A stretch of 55,220 bases of DNA from Scatosoma sp045643825 (GTDB lineage: Bacteria > Bacillota > Clostridia > Christensenellales > Borkfalkiaceae). This document shows, one piece after another, positions 32,001-39,333 of this stretch; position 1 is the stretch's first letter; every line of letters starts with the position of its first letter. The stretch is from assembly GCA_045643825.1 (NCBI GenBank), contig JAZRFV010000058.1, forward strand, positions 1 through 55,220, written 5' to 3'. Both the position numbers and the translations under genes were made by a program. A model generated the notes under the pieces. That model searched no databases, was not told the DNA's origin, and saw only the letters and a list, made by a program, of their open reading frames with translations.

Positions 32001-33172
32001 TCACCCGTGTGGTCGTCCCAAACGGCGTAGATGGTGGTATCTCTCGTAATAGGGGTGCTAAAATCCCAATCCGAGTACCCGTATTCATAACGGTGCCAGC
32101 CCAAGAAATCGTGGTAGGGCGGGATATGGTCGGGGACAATTTCTTCCGCGGTTGCACCGTTTTCGATTTTCACCGTGATATTTTCAAAGCTTTCGTGGTT
32201 GAAATTATAGGTAACGTTGACGTATTTATTTTCCCACTTTGCATAGAGGGTAAGGTTTGTATCTATCGTCTTATTGAAATCCCACGGCGTCGTCAAGGAT
32301 TGGTTCTTGTACCAACCGATGAATTTTGCGTCTTCCGTGTCGGCGGGGATGATTTCTTCCACCTTTTCGCCCTTGGACACCTTCGCCGTCGTGTTTTCCA
32401 TGCCTTCTTTACCGTAATTGTAGGTAACGGTGACAAATTTGCTGTCCCATTTCGCATACACCGTAAGGTCTTCATCTACCGTTTTGGTGAAATCCCACGC
32501 GTCTTTTAAAGCCGTGTCCGTGTGCCAACCGGCAAACTTCGCATCCTCTCTATCGGCAGGTTTTTCGGGCGTAGCAACCTCAAAGCGATTTACCGCCACC
32601 GTCGTGTTTTCCATACCTTCCATATTATATACGTAGGTAATGGTGACGGTCTTGGTCAGCCACCCTGCATACAAGGTAACGTCGTCCGTCAGCTCTCTTT
32701 CCTTATCCCATTTTATCGTGCATTCCTCGTCGACAAACCAACCGTTGAAAAGCATATCCTCGGGGGTAATTGTCGGGCTCAATGCGGACACGGTATCCCC
32801 TTCCAGGTAAATCGCATCCGAAATCACCTCGTCCGTACCCGTCACAAAGGACACGGTCAGCTCCTCTAAAAAGTGTGCGTGAATGCTCAAACGAATGTCT
32901 TCGGAAAGGGGTTGATTGAACAAGGTATAAAGGGTGATTAACTCACCTTCGCCGTTTTCTTCGGTGTACCAACCGCCAAATTGATACCCTTCCTTGGTGG
33001 GGTTTGCGGGCATTTCGATGGTCTTTCCGTCCGTACCAACGCTTTTGTACAATTCACCATCCACGTAGAAATCGACGTTGTAGCGGATGCTGTTAAAATT
33101 AATTTGACAGCCTGCAAAAAGACTCGCGCTCGCCAAAAGCATCCCTGCGATTAAAATACGTTGCTTTTTCAT
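29024..33172 (-). CDS. Giant surface lipoprotein with InlB B-repeats and BspA-like leucine-rich repeats
   Basis: A 1382-residue exported lipoprotein. Signal peptide with lipobox 'SLFAGC' (Cys 22). Residues about 30-480 hold at least six InlB/Listeria-Bacteroides repeats ('GY.FGGWYTEE', 'AKFAGWHTDTALKDAWDFTKTV...TVYAKW'). About 520-1180 contain BspA-type LRR_5 units ('LKKLIIPDSVTRIRQEAFEACYNLTEVTF'), then another 'FWGWYDEMGNEV' repeat and a C-terminal beta domain resembling PPC-type modules. Such proteins act at the surface in adhesion or host interaction. ATG at 33172 follows GGAGGTAATT; the frame upstream to 33238 overlaps the promoter. A ten-G tract next to its promoter may vary expression. 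The opposite strand at 29600 has a CAGGTATGCG copy. Confidence 0.9.
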   Translation of the reverse strand: MKKQRILIAGMLLASASLFAGCQINFNSIRYNVDFYVDGELYKSVGTDGKTIEMPANPTKEGYQFGGWYTEENGEGELITLYTLFNQPLSEDIRLSIHAHFLEELTVSFVTGTDEVISDAIYLEGDTVSALSPTITPEDMLFNGWFVDEECTIKWDKERELTDDVTLYAGWLTKTVTITYVYNMEGMENTTVAVNRFEVATPEKPADREDAKFAGWHTDTALKDAWDFTKTVDEDLTVYAKWDSKFVTVTYNYGKEGMENTTAKVSKGEKVEEIIPADTEDAKFIGWYKNQSLTTPWDFNKTIDTNLTLYAKWENKYVNVTYNFNHESFENITVKIENGATAEEIVPDHIPPYHDFLGWHRYEYGYSDWDFSTPITRDTTIYAVWDDHTGEYVHVTYVDPDGYNYYSDTRIGDLIEPREPILEQGIRLVGWYLDQAFTMPWDFENDRADKNEITLYAKTERIAYTITIDAQGYGNFAPITVYYGDTVTLPELFKDDYYLSAWVSSKRTVHRYNNSFSYVHNQETDLTFTPEFSSIYTFELNYFDQTYTLSQINHLLQDVVSIPATYKGLPVTEIDEQACRNVNQLKKLIIPDSVTRIRQEAFEACYNLTEVTFGSGLTTIDANVFADCRALKTVNFTGNNLKTIGTDVFFGTAIERLVLPDSVETLGSMGYLRQLTYIDLGNVKTLKGGFQGCTALKEVRLPATLETIETTLFYDCNLIIYAEAVSKPDGWVEDWNEQNLPVVWDANNTKATMVNNMLFITKGEEAMLVHYKGTQTAVTVPESVTIDGKTYPVTEFGANAFYSLTSLRNITLPNTLEKVNVPQFIGCTSLQYHVENGVAYLGTADNPRYLLKDLTANQKTLTIPAETRIVLGHGPNHPYTKYSISKLVFEKGSQLISLGPNFYYWSSADYLVYLPAGIKYISTGAFAYDYLHVFVPEETAPETWDKAWYCYNDKMHNPCVVHYGISEDDVVTLGEAVYLLKGEEAALMRLQCTGETFAIPESIEWNGVEYPVTAIEPDALTYIKNQLIYLAVPEAITKVDKNSKIATLLMASTVVPEGYDPTTSSVFYGVTAQDYIITDEAHYIALGDFAMAYKFLAKGVSYSYKNIFLPKTLTVGERNVPITHIHKYYITGLYYVSLYIPETVTTIPKPNRSSKAYGVSFLTSHTAKPQGWAEGWNEQYNEDSTTVNAYLPTTYGVTGVTETLKTYTIMVNGEVDETITAPFLGALPTPSVYNKYFWGWYDEMGNEVKLPYVGESITLYARFESEAIQDGKSEETAFKVTVGSYIPVEITTPGQTVYFKLTVTDQQTYTYKSRGNYDTVGKIYYLKNTVSNREQIVASADGGGSGDNFSMNATLSSRTYYFTAKMVDSSETGSFEIIISIA

Positions 33173-33209
33173 AATTACCTCCAAAAGGGATAAAATACCA
33201 ACTATATAT

Positions 33210-33238
33210 ATTATAGCACTTTTGTGGCAAGAAGTCAA
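33210..33238 (-). promoter_or_regulatory. Promoter of giant lipoprotein gene
   Basis: Minus strand TTGACT (33233-33238) - 17 - TATAAT (33210-33215). One base upstream of the -35 starts a run of ten C (G on the plus strand). Confidence 0.88.
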
Positions 33239-33239
33239 C

Positions 33240-33249
33240 GGGGGGGGGG
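33240..33249. repeat. Homopolymer tract G10
   Basis: Ten consecutive G, the only such run in the window, between two divergent promoters and adjacent to the -35 of the lipoprotein gene. Confidence 0.9.
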
Positions 33250-33305
33250 TGCATTTTTTTGCATATTTTTTAAAAAAATTTTTGGAAAAAATTGCATTTT
33301 CCCCC

Positions 33306-33334
33306 TTGACAAGGGAAAAATAGGGTGGTATAAT
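33306..33334 (+). promoter_or_regulatory. Promoter of SDR gene
   Basis: TTGACA (33306) - 17 - TATAAT (33329). Confidence 0.9.
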
Positions 33335-33373
33335 AATGATACTAAATCTTATTAAGATAAAAAGGAGTTTACT

Positions 33374-34135
33374 ATGATTAGTTTAAAAGATAAAGTTGTA
33401 ATTATTACGGGCGGCGGCAGAGGTAGCGGTTTCGGGCTTTCGACGGCGTTTGCGAAGGCGGGCGCGAAGCTCGTTTTGACGGGTAGAACGGAATCCACCT
33501 TGATTTCCGCGAAGGAAAAGCTGGAAACGGCGTATGGCACGGAGGTGCTTTGCGTGGCGGCGGACGGCGCGGATGAAGCGGCTATCCAAAACGTAATCGA
33601 CAAAACGGTAGAACGCTTTGGGCGTATTGATGCGGTTATCAACAACGCACAGGCCTCCGCATCGGGCAAAATGCTCGTTGATCATACCAAGGAAGACCTT
33701 GACCTTGCTATCTATTCGGGTATTTATGCTACCTTCTTCTATATGCAAAAGGCGTTTCCTTACCTTAAAGAATCGAAGGGGAGCGTGGTGAACTTTGCAA
33801 GCGGTGCAGGGTTGTTTGGGCGTATTGCACAATCCTCCTACGCGGCGGCAAAAGAGGGGATCCGTGGGCTTTCCCGTGTAGCGGCAACCGAATGGGCACC
33901 TTTTGGCGTGCGTGTCAACGTGATTTGCCCCTTGGCAATGACCGAAGGCTTGCAAAAGTTTAAGGAAGAATATCCCGACCGCTACGAACAGACGATTAAG
34001 GGTGTGCCTATGGGTAGATTTGCCGATCCCGAAAAGGACGTTGGCGGTATGTGTGTCTTCCTTTGCAGCGACGAAGCAAGCTACGTGACGGGTGAAACCA
34101 TCACTTTGCAGGGCGGTAGCGGGTTGAGACCGTAA
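33374..34135 (+). CDS. Short-chain dehydrogenase/reductase
   Basis: A 253-residue classical SDR with Rossmann motif 'VVIITGGGRGSGFGLS', 'VINNAQAS' in place of NNAG, catalytic Ser/Tyr/Lys in 'VNFASGAGLF...SYAAAKEG', and C-terminal 'YVTGETITLQGGSGLRP'. Closest in style to FabG-like 3-oxoacyl-ACP reductases or sugar/steroid dehydrogenases; substrate not determinable. RBS AAAGGAG. Single gene, divergent from the giant lipoprotein. Confidence 0.88.
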   Translation: MISLKDKVVIITGGGRGSGFGLSTAFAKAGAKLVLTGRTESTLISAKEKLETAYGTEVLCVAADGADEAAIQNVIDKTVERFGRIDAVINNAQASASGKMLVDHTKEDLDLAIYSGIYATFFYMQKAFPYLKESKGSVVNFASGAGLFGRIAQSSYAAAKEGIRGLSRVAATEWAPFGVRVNVICPLAMTEGLQKFKEEYPDRYEQTIKGVPMGRFADPEKDVGGMCVFLCSDEASYVTGETITLQGGSGLRP

Positions 34136-34183
34136 GTAATAGTGAAGAATGAATAATGAATAGTGAAGAGTTATGGTAGAATA

Positions 34184-34215
34184 AAAAGGAAAACCACCCG
34201 TTTGGGTGGTTTTTC
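34184..34215. terminator. Bidirectional terminator, SDR gene / ABC operon
   Basis: AAAACCACCC / GGGTGGTTTTT with GTTT loop. The preceding 34137-34175 is a simple A/T-rich repeat with two AGTGAAGA and ATGAATA units. Confidence 0.88.
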
Positions 34216-34217
34216 GT

Positions 34218-34976
34218 TTAGATAAAGGGTTTGTCAATAAGCTGTAAGTTAAAATCCTTGACCATTTGCATTGCTTCGTCTTCCGAGGCAGGGTGGTGGA
34301 ATTGATGGGGTGCGTGGGCATCTACGCCGAGTACGATTTTGTTGCCGATTTTACCTGCAATCTCAAACAATCGTCTATCGGGATAATGCCTGTTGATGCG
34401 TAAGCCCAAAAGGTTGATTTCCAAGGGAATGTTCAGCTCCTTGGCGGCCTTGCACAGCTTTGTATATTCCGCTTCATACACCTCTTGAGGGAAACGGTAG
34501 CCACCCAAATCGGGGTGCGCCAAGTAGACAAAATCCCCCGTTTTCAACCCCTCAATTACTTGGTCGATATACGCACGGAAGTTGGTTTCGTCCTTGTTGT
34601 AGGGGGTAGCGTCCACCTCGTTGTTGTTGAGGTGTTGCCCTAAAATGATGTAATCGGGCTTTACTTGGCTCAAGAATTTCATTTCCTCGGCATGGAATTT
34701 AGGATAATATTCCAGCTCAAAACCGAGTAAAATTTCGATATCCTTTTCGTACTCCTTTTTAAGGGAGAGGACGCTGTCAGCGTACTCGAACAGCTCTTCC
34801 TTTTTCATGCGGAAGGTGGAGTAGTAGTCGGTATCAGGGAAAAGGTAGGGGGCATGGTCGGAAAAACCGAGCACCTTCACCCCTGCCTTGATGGCTTCTT
34901 CCACGTAAGCTTTGTCCTCGCCCTCCGCGTGGTTGCAACGGGCGGTGTGGGTGTGATAATTGTACGGCAGTAGCAT
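34218..34976 (-). CDS. PHP-domain histidinol-phosphatase-like protein
   Basis: A 252-residue PHP phosphatase: 'YNYHTHTARCNHAEG' (residues 6-20), 'GFSDHAPYLFPD', 'ILGQHLNN', 'LAHPDLGGY', 'LGVDAHAPHQ'. HisJ-like; the reaction would be histidinol phosphate to histidinol. It starts one base after the end of the ABC ATPase gene, so it is the last gene of the amino-acid transporter operon, which hints at histidine or a related substrate. Distinct from the paralogue at 12483. Confidence 0.87.
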   Translation of the reverse strand: MLLPYNYHTHTARCNHAEGEDKAYVEEAIKAGVKVLGFSDHAPYLFPDTDYYSTFRMKKEELFEYADSVLSLKKEYEKDIEILLGFELEYYPKFHAEEMKFLSQVKPDYIILGQHLNNNEVDATPYNKDETNFRAYIDQVIEGLKTGDFVYLAHPDLGGYRFPQEVYEAEYTKLCKAAKELNIPLEINLLGLRINRHYPDRRLFEIAGKIGNKIVLGVDAHAPHQFHHPASEDEAMQMVKDFNLQLIDKPFI

Positions 34977-34977
34977 T

Positions 34978-35886
34978 TTACAACACCTTGGACAAGAAGT
35001 CCTTCAAACGTTCGTCCTTGGGATTTGCGAAGAAATCCTGGGGATTGTTTTCTTCCTTGATAACGCCTTCGTTCATGAAAATAACGCGGTTTGCAACCTC
35101 TTTTGCAAAGCCCATTTCGTGCGTAACCACGACCATGGTCATGCCTTCTTGGGCAAGCTCGGTCATTACCTTCAAAACTTCGCCAACCATTTCGGGATCG
35201 AGTGCGGAGGTAGGCTCGTCAAAGAGCATTACCTCGGGGTTCATTGCCAAGGCGCGTACGATGGCGATACGTTGCTTTTGACCGCCCGAAAGGGTAGCGG
35301 GATATGCGTCTGCTTTGTCCGCCAAGCCGATTTTTTCAAGAAGCTCCATCGCCACTTTGTTGGCTTCTTCTTCCGTCATTTTTTTCAGCTTTACAGGCGC
35401 AAGCGTAATGTTTTTCAATACCGTGAGGTGGGGGAAGAGGTTGAATTGTTGGAAAACCATACCGATTTTTTGACGGTGGGCATTGATTTGCTTGATTACG
35501 AACTTTTCAATCTCTTTTTCCTCAACACGAAGGGCTTTGTATTCCGCTTCGATGGTGTCGTATTCGGCTTGGTCAATGGCTTCGCCCTGTTTTTGGGTTT
35601 GCTTCATTGCTCTTAACTTACGCTTTAAATATACGCGTTCATTTTTGAAAACGTATTCGTTGTTCAAAAGGATTTGACCTGCGTTGGGCTTTTCCAAAAG
35701 GTTTAAACAACGAAGGAAGGTGGATTTACCGCAACCCGAAGGGCCGATAATTGCCACTACGTCACCTTTGTAGATGTTGGTGGTTACGCCTTTCAATACC
35801 TCGAGCGTGCCGAATTTCTTGTATAAATTTTTTACCTCCAAGATAGGGGAGGGGGTAGATATTTCTACTGCGATATTATCTGTCAC
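34978..35886 (-). CDS. Polar amino-acid ABC transporter ATP-binding protein (GlnQ-like) with coiled insert
   Basis: A 302-residue ABC ATPase: Walker A 'IIGPSGCGKSTFLRC' (about 46-60), Q loop 'GMVFQQFNLFPHLTV', signature 'LSGGQKQRIAIVRALA', Walker B 'VMLFDEPTSALDPE', H loop 'VVVTHEMGFA'. All residues for hydrolysis are present. The GlnQ/HisP family is normally about 240 residues; here residues 80-137 form a charged, probably coiled-coil insert between Walker A and the Q loop. It overlaps the permease gene by 11 bases. Confidence 0.93.
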   Translation of the reverse strand: MTDNIAVEISTPSPILEVKNLYKKFGTLEVLKGVTTNIYKGDVVAIIGPSGCGKSTFLRCLNLLEKPNAGQILLNNEYVFKNERVYLKRKLRAMKQTQKQGEAIDQAEYDTIEAEYKALRVEEKEIEKFVIKQINAHRQKIGMVFQQFNLFPHLTVLKNITLAPVKLKKMTEEEANKVAMELLEKIGLADKADAYPATLSGGQKQRIAIVRALAMNPEVMLFDEPTSALDPEMVGEVLKVMTELAQEGMTMVVVTHEMGFAKEVANRVIFMNEGVIKEENNPQDFFANPKDERLKDFLSKVL

Positions 35887-36547
35887 TTCTTGCCAACCTC
35901 CTTTCTAAAAGCTTCAAGAGATACGTCAACAACAATACGATTGCGAGGTACATAACCGCTGTGATGAGGTAAGGTGCAAATGCTTCGTAGGTCTTCGCCG
36001 TGATGATTGCCGCAACCTTGGTCAAGTCCACGATACCGATCGTACCTACGATAGAGGTTTCTTTGATTAAGGCAATGAACTCGTTGCAGAAAGGGGGCAA
36101 CGCACGACGGATTGCCTGAGGCAATACGATGGTGATTAACACCTGAAAATTGGAAAGCCCTAACGAGTTGCCTGCCTCTAATTGACCATCATCCACACTC
36201 TCCAAACCGCCACGGATAATCTCCGCAACGTACGCACCAGAGTTGATACCGAAGGTCAAGATGGCAACCCACATGCTCGGTACGTGAACAAGGACGATAA
36301 GGTACATGATGAGGAGCTGTACGTAAACGGGGGTACCACGGAAAATAGCGAGGTAGCCGTCACAAACATAGCTTGCGTACTTCAGCTTACCATATTTTTT
36401 ATTGGTGTACTTCACCAACGCAACGATGATGCCGAGTAAACAGCCGATGAGGATTGCACCGAGGGTGATGAGCATGGTTTTGCCTAACCCTTCAAAGTAC
36501 CAGGTCCAGCGTTCACCCTTTAATGCTTTGTAAAAACTATCAAACAT
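35876..36547 (-). CDS. Polar amino-acid ABC transporter permease (HisM/GlnP-like)
   Basis: A 223-residue permease with five helices and the coupling EAA loop 'LEAGNSLGLSNFQVLITIVLPQAIRRALPPFCNEFIALIKETS'. Forms the membrane channel of the transporter encoded with its neighbours. RBS AAAGGAGAC. It lies behind a hairpin that separates it from the binding-protein gene. Confidence 0.93.
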   Translation of the reverse strand: MFDSFYKALKGERWTWYFEGLGKTMLITLGAILIGCLLGIIVALVKYTNKKYGKLKYASYVCDGYLAIFRGTPVYVQLLIMYLIVLVHVPSMWVAILTFGINSGAYVAEIIRGGLESVDDGQLEAGNSLGLSNFQVLITIVLPQAIRRALPPFCNEFIALIKETSIVGTIGIVDLTKVAAIITAKTYEAFAPYLITAVMYLAIVLLLTYLLKLLERRLARSDR

Positions 36548-36567
36548 AAAGTCTCCTTTTTACGCAC

Positions 36568-36600
36568 AAAAGCAGAACCTTGTAAAAAGGCTCTGCTGGA
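36568..36600 (-). terminator. Attenuating hairpin between binding-protein and permease genes
   Basis: Minus strand GCAGAGCCTT / AAGGTTCTGC with TTTAC loop then TTTT. Typical partial terminator that keeps binding-protein mRNA in excess. Confidence 0.75.
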
Positions 36601-36617
36601 TATGTGCTTGTTAGTGA

Positions 36618-37430
36618 TTATTTAACGAGTTTGTTTGCAGGGAGTTTGTCGATAACGACTACGTCGCACTTACCTTGCTTCAATGCGGTGTAAGCGATTG
36701 CACCGTTATCATATTCGATAACTTCCGCACCAGAATCTTTCAAAACGCCCGATTTGATTGCTTCGTCAACAAGCATCCAACCCGTCGTACCTTTTTGTAC
36801 GCCAATCTTCTTGCCTTTCAAATCGTCCATTTTTGCGAACGCTTCCGAATCTTTACTGATGATGCATTGTACGGTGGAGAAGTAGGGGTTAGAGAAGTCA
36901 ACCTTTTCCATACGTTCTTCCGTAACGGTCATACCAGCCGCACCGATTGCATTGTCTTCTTCAGCAACTTTACCAACGATAGCGTCGAATGCGATGTCGT
37001 TGAAGTTTACCTTCATGTTCAATTCTTCAGCAACCAATTCCATAATGTACATATCTACGCCAACAACTTTGTTTTCTTCATCACGGAATTCGAAGGGAGC
37101 AAATTCTGCGTTGGTGTAAACCTGCAACGTGTCACCCGTGTTGTCCGAAAGGTCAGCAAACGTAAGGGAAACGGAAGGGGTTTCTTCTGCAGCGATTGCT
37201 TCGTAGTAGCTTACGATATCGTCGATGCTGATTTCACCAATAACCTTGTTCATAGCTGCCAAGATGTCAGCCTTCTTCGTAGCGTTTTTACCGATAGCGA
37301 ATGCGTATTCTTCATTGCTTTCAGCAGCAATGTCGGTAGCAACGTAGTTTGCCTTTTTGTTACAAGAAGCAAGACCGAAAGCGGTGCAAGCAGCAACGGT
37401 AGCCAATGCGAGGGAAAGAACTTTTTTCAT
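36618..37430 (-). CDS. Polar amino-acid ABC transporter substrate-binding lipoprotein, apparently circularly permuted
   Basis: A 270-residue lipoprotein (lipobox 'GLASC', Cys 23) of the SBP_bac_3 family. The order is unusual. Residues 100-270 run from the normal N-terminal 'VYTNAEFAPFEFRDEENKVVGVD' through 'AAGMTVTEERMEKVDFSNPYF' to 'CDVVVIDKLPANKLVK' and then stop. The C-terminal segment that normally follows ('EEYAFAIGKN...ILAAMNKVIGEI', then a final helix) is instead found at residues 39-80, before the normal beginning. So the domain seems complete but permuted. Ligand: polar amino acid, identity unknown. First gene of the minus-strand operon. Confidence 0.9.
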   Translation of the reverse strand: MKKVLSLALATVAACTAFGLASCNKKANYVATDIAAESNEEYAFAIGKNATKKADILAAMNKVIGEISIDDIVSYYEAIAAEETPSVSLTFADLSDNTGDTLQVYTNAEFAPFEFRDEENKVVGVDMYIMELVAEELNMKVNFNDIAFDAIVGKVAEEDNAIGAAGMTVTEERMEKVDFSNPYFSTVQCIISKDSEAFAKMDDLKGKKIGVQKGTTGWMLVDEAIKSGVLKDSGAEVIEYDNGAIAYTALKQGKCDVVVIDKLPANKLVK

Positions 37431-37473
37431 AAATATATCTCCTTAAAAATGTTTTCGATTTATTGTATATGCA

Positions 37474-37502
37474 ATTCTACGCTTATTTTTGCATAAAGTC
37501 AA
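37474..37502 (-). promoter_or_regulatory. Promoter of amino-acid ABC operon
   Basis: Minus strand TTGACT (37497-37502) - 17 - TAGAAT (37474-37479). The spacer and flank contain ATGCAA / TTGCAT arms around the -10. Confidence 0.8.
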
Positions 37503-37550
37503 CTGTTTTTCATGGGTTTTTTAAACTTTTTTGAATATTTTTTAAATATT

Positions 37551-37590
37551 TATGCATAAATGTATAAAAATATTGCATATAATGTATAAA
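37551..37590. promoter_or_regulatory. Tandem TGCATA..ATGTATAAA repeats, operator candidate
   Basis: TATGCATAAATGTATAAA (37551-37568) and ATTGCATATAATGTATAAA (37572-37590) are direct repeats about two helical turns apart, between the divergent ABC operon and tgt promoters. The AT-rich 18-base form recalls ARG boxes, but the regulator is unknown. Confidence 0.4.
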
Positions 37591-37632
37591 CTTATTTTCG
37601 CGGAAAAATGGACGGCAGGAAAACAAAAGCCC

Positions 37633-37661
37633 TTGCAATTTTTTGCAAAGTGTGGTATAAT
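37633..37661 (+). promoter_or_regulatory. Promoter of tgt
   Basis: TTGCAA (37633) - 17 - TATAAT (37656), about 30 bases before the start codon. Confidence 0.85.
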
Positions 37662-37691
37662 CTTTTCAATTGAAATAGGCAGGTAAAAACC

Positions 37692-38822
37692 TTGAACAAC
37701 GAATATTTTTCTTTTGAAGTAATTAAGACGGATCCCGAGACGGGCGCGCGCGCGGGTATCTTGCATACGCCCCACGGGGACATTGAAACCCCCGTATATA
37801 TGCCCGTAGGTACGCAGGCAACGGTAAAGGGGGTGTTTCCCCGTGACTTGAAAGAGGCGGGCTCGCAAATTATTTTGTCGAACACCTACCACTTGTATAT
37901 GCGTCCGGGCGACGATATCGTAAAGAAAGCGGGTGGTTTGCATAAATTTATGAACTGGGACAGGCCCATTTTGACGGACAGCGGTGGGTTCCAGGTATTC
38001 TCGCTCGGTAAATTGAACAAAATCACCGACGAGGGGGTAGAATTTTCCTCGAATATCGACGGCAGTAAGCATTTCTTTACCCCTGAAAAGGCAATGCAGG
38101 TAGAACAAAACCTCGGTGCGGATATTATCATGGCGTTTGACGAGTGCAGCGCCTACGGTTATAACCACGCACAGGCGGAATCGGCGATGAAGCGTACCTC
38201 GGCGTGGTTGGAACGTTGCTATAAGTTCCACGACAAACCCGAACAGGCGTTGTTTCCGATTGTACAAGGGAATATGTACAAGGATTTGCGCGGGGAGAGC
38301 CTTCGCCGTACCTTGCCTTTTGTAAAGCACGGTATTGCCATCGGTGGTTTGTCTGTTGGTGAACCGAAGCCGATTATGTATGAAATGCTCGATTATTTAC
38401 AGCCCTTGTTGCCGACGGATGTGCCTCGCTACTTGATGGGTGTTGGCTCGCCTGACTGCTTGATTGAGGGTACCCTCCGTGGCGTGGATATGTTCGACTG
38501 CGTTTTGGCAACGAGAATTGCCCGCAACGGTACTGCAATGACCAGCCGTGGTAGGGTGGTTGTGCGTAACGGCAAATATAAAGAGGACTTCACGCCTTTG
38601 GATGAAGAATGCGATTGCTATTGCTGTAAAAACTACACGAAGGCATACCTTCGTCACCTTATCAATACGGGGGAAATGTACGGCGCAATGTTGTTGAGCT
38701 TGCATAACATTACCTTCTTGCATAAGCTGATGAAGGGGTTGAGAAACGCTATCCTTGGTGGGTACGTTAAGGAATTCGTGCAGGATTTCTATGCGAAATA
38801 CGGCGGCGAAGGGAAGTGGTAA
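37692..38822 (+). CDS. tgt: Queuine/preQ1 tRNA-ribosyltransferase
   Basis: A 376-residue TGT exchanging guanine 34 of GUN-anticodon tRNAs for preQ1. 'HTPHGDIETPVYMPVGTQATVK', catalytic Asp in 'LTDSGGFQVFSL', 'QPLLPTDVPRYLMGVGSPDCLIEG', 'DMFDCVLATR', and the zinc site 'CDCYCCKNYTKAYLRHL' are present. The only reasonable start is TTG at 37692 with weak site AGGCAGG; the first ATG is deep inside conserved sequence. No queA beside it. Confidence 0.95.
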   Translation: MNNEYFSFEVIKTDPETGARAGILHTPHGDIETPVYMPVGTQATVKGVFPRDLKEAGSQIILSNTYHLYMRPGDDIVKKAGGLHKFMNWDRPILTDSGGFQVFSLGKLNKITDEGVEFSSNIDGSKHFFTPEKAMQVEQNLGADIIMAFDECSAYGYNHAQAESAMKRTSAWLERCYKFHDKPEQALFPIVQGNMYKDLRGESLRRTLPFVKHGIAIGGLSVGEPKPIMYEMLDYLQPLLPTDVPRYLMGVGSPDCLIEGTLRGVDMFDCVLATRIARNGTAMTSRGRVVVRNGKYKEDFTPLDEECDCYCCKNYTKAYLRHLINTGEMYGAMLLSLHNITFLHKLMKGLRNAILGGYVKEFVQDFYAKYGGEGKW

Positions 38823-38823
38823 G

Positions 38824-39220
38824 CCAAACGCAGTTTGGCGGTGAAGTTGTGGCGTAGCCACAGTGAAGTTGACTTTGTCAGTGAAGTTACACCTTCGGCA
38901 TAGTGAGGTTTTTACTTTGTAAAAGTTGTGGTAGGATTTATATATTTTAGTGAAAGCACGATGCTATCTATAAACACGAAGGAAAAGACACCTTAATAGC
39001 TCCAAGATTATCTTGGTGAAGTTGTGGCGTTGCCACAGTGAAGTTGACTTTGTCAGTGAAGTTACGCCTATGGCGTAGTGAAGTTTTTTACCTTTGGTAA
39101 AAAGATGTGGCTATTATCAATAATGGCAATAACTTGCCGATAGGCAAACTTCACTTTGCGTTAGCAAAACTTCACTTATATAATAAACTTCACTTTCGCT
39201 GTGCGAAAACTTCACTCATA
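38824..39220. repeat. Array of small hairpins separated by AGTGAAGTT / AACTTCACT
   Basis: About 400 bases with no gene. Tiny perfect hairpins with about three-base loops (GCCAAA-cgcag-TTTGGC, TGTGGC-gta-GCCACA, TGAC-ttt-GTCA, TACGCC-tat-GGCGTA, TTTTTACC-ttt-GGTAAAAA) are separated by AGTGAAGTT. A block of about 45 bases at 38842 recurs at 39017. From about 39145 the linker flips to AACTTCACT, so the array as a whole is roughly palindromic. The short frame at 39107-39367 overlaps it and is not called. Confidence 0.8.
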
Positions 39221-39304
39221 CATACGCGTATATATAATAAGGAAGAACGACAGGTGTCGGGCTTCCTTTTCTTGTTGAATTTAAAGAAACCTTTTGAAAA
39301 GTAC

Positions 39305-39333
39305 TTGACAATACTTATTTTGTATGATATCAT
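39305..39333 (+). promoter_or_regulatory. Promoter of ABC efflux operon
   Basis: TTGACA (39305) - 17 - TATCAT (39328), overlapping the palindromes at 39325-39343. Confidence 0.65.

Noticed and set aside
31511..32509. Plus-strand frames of 266 and 332 codons opposite the giant lipoprotein (with 29927-30727)
   Set aside because: Arise from the codon bias of the repeat lipoprotein on the other strand; Val/Gly/Arg-rich with no start signals.
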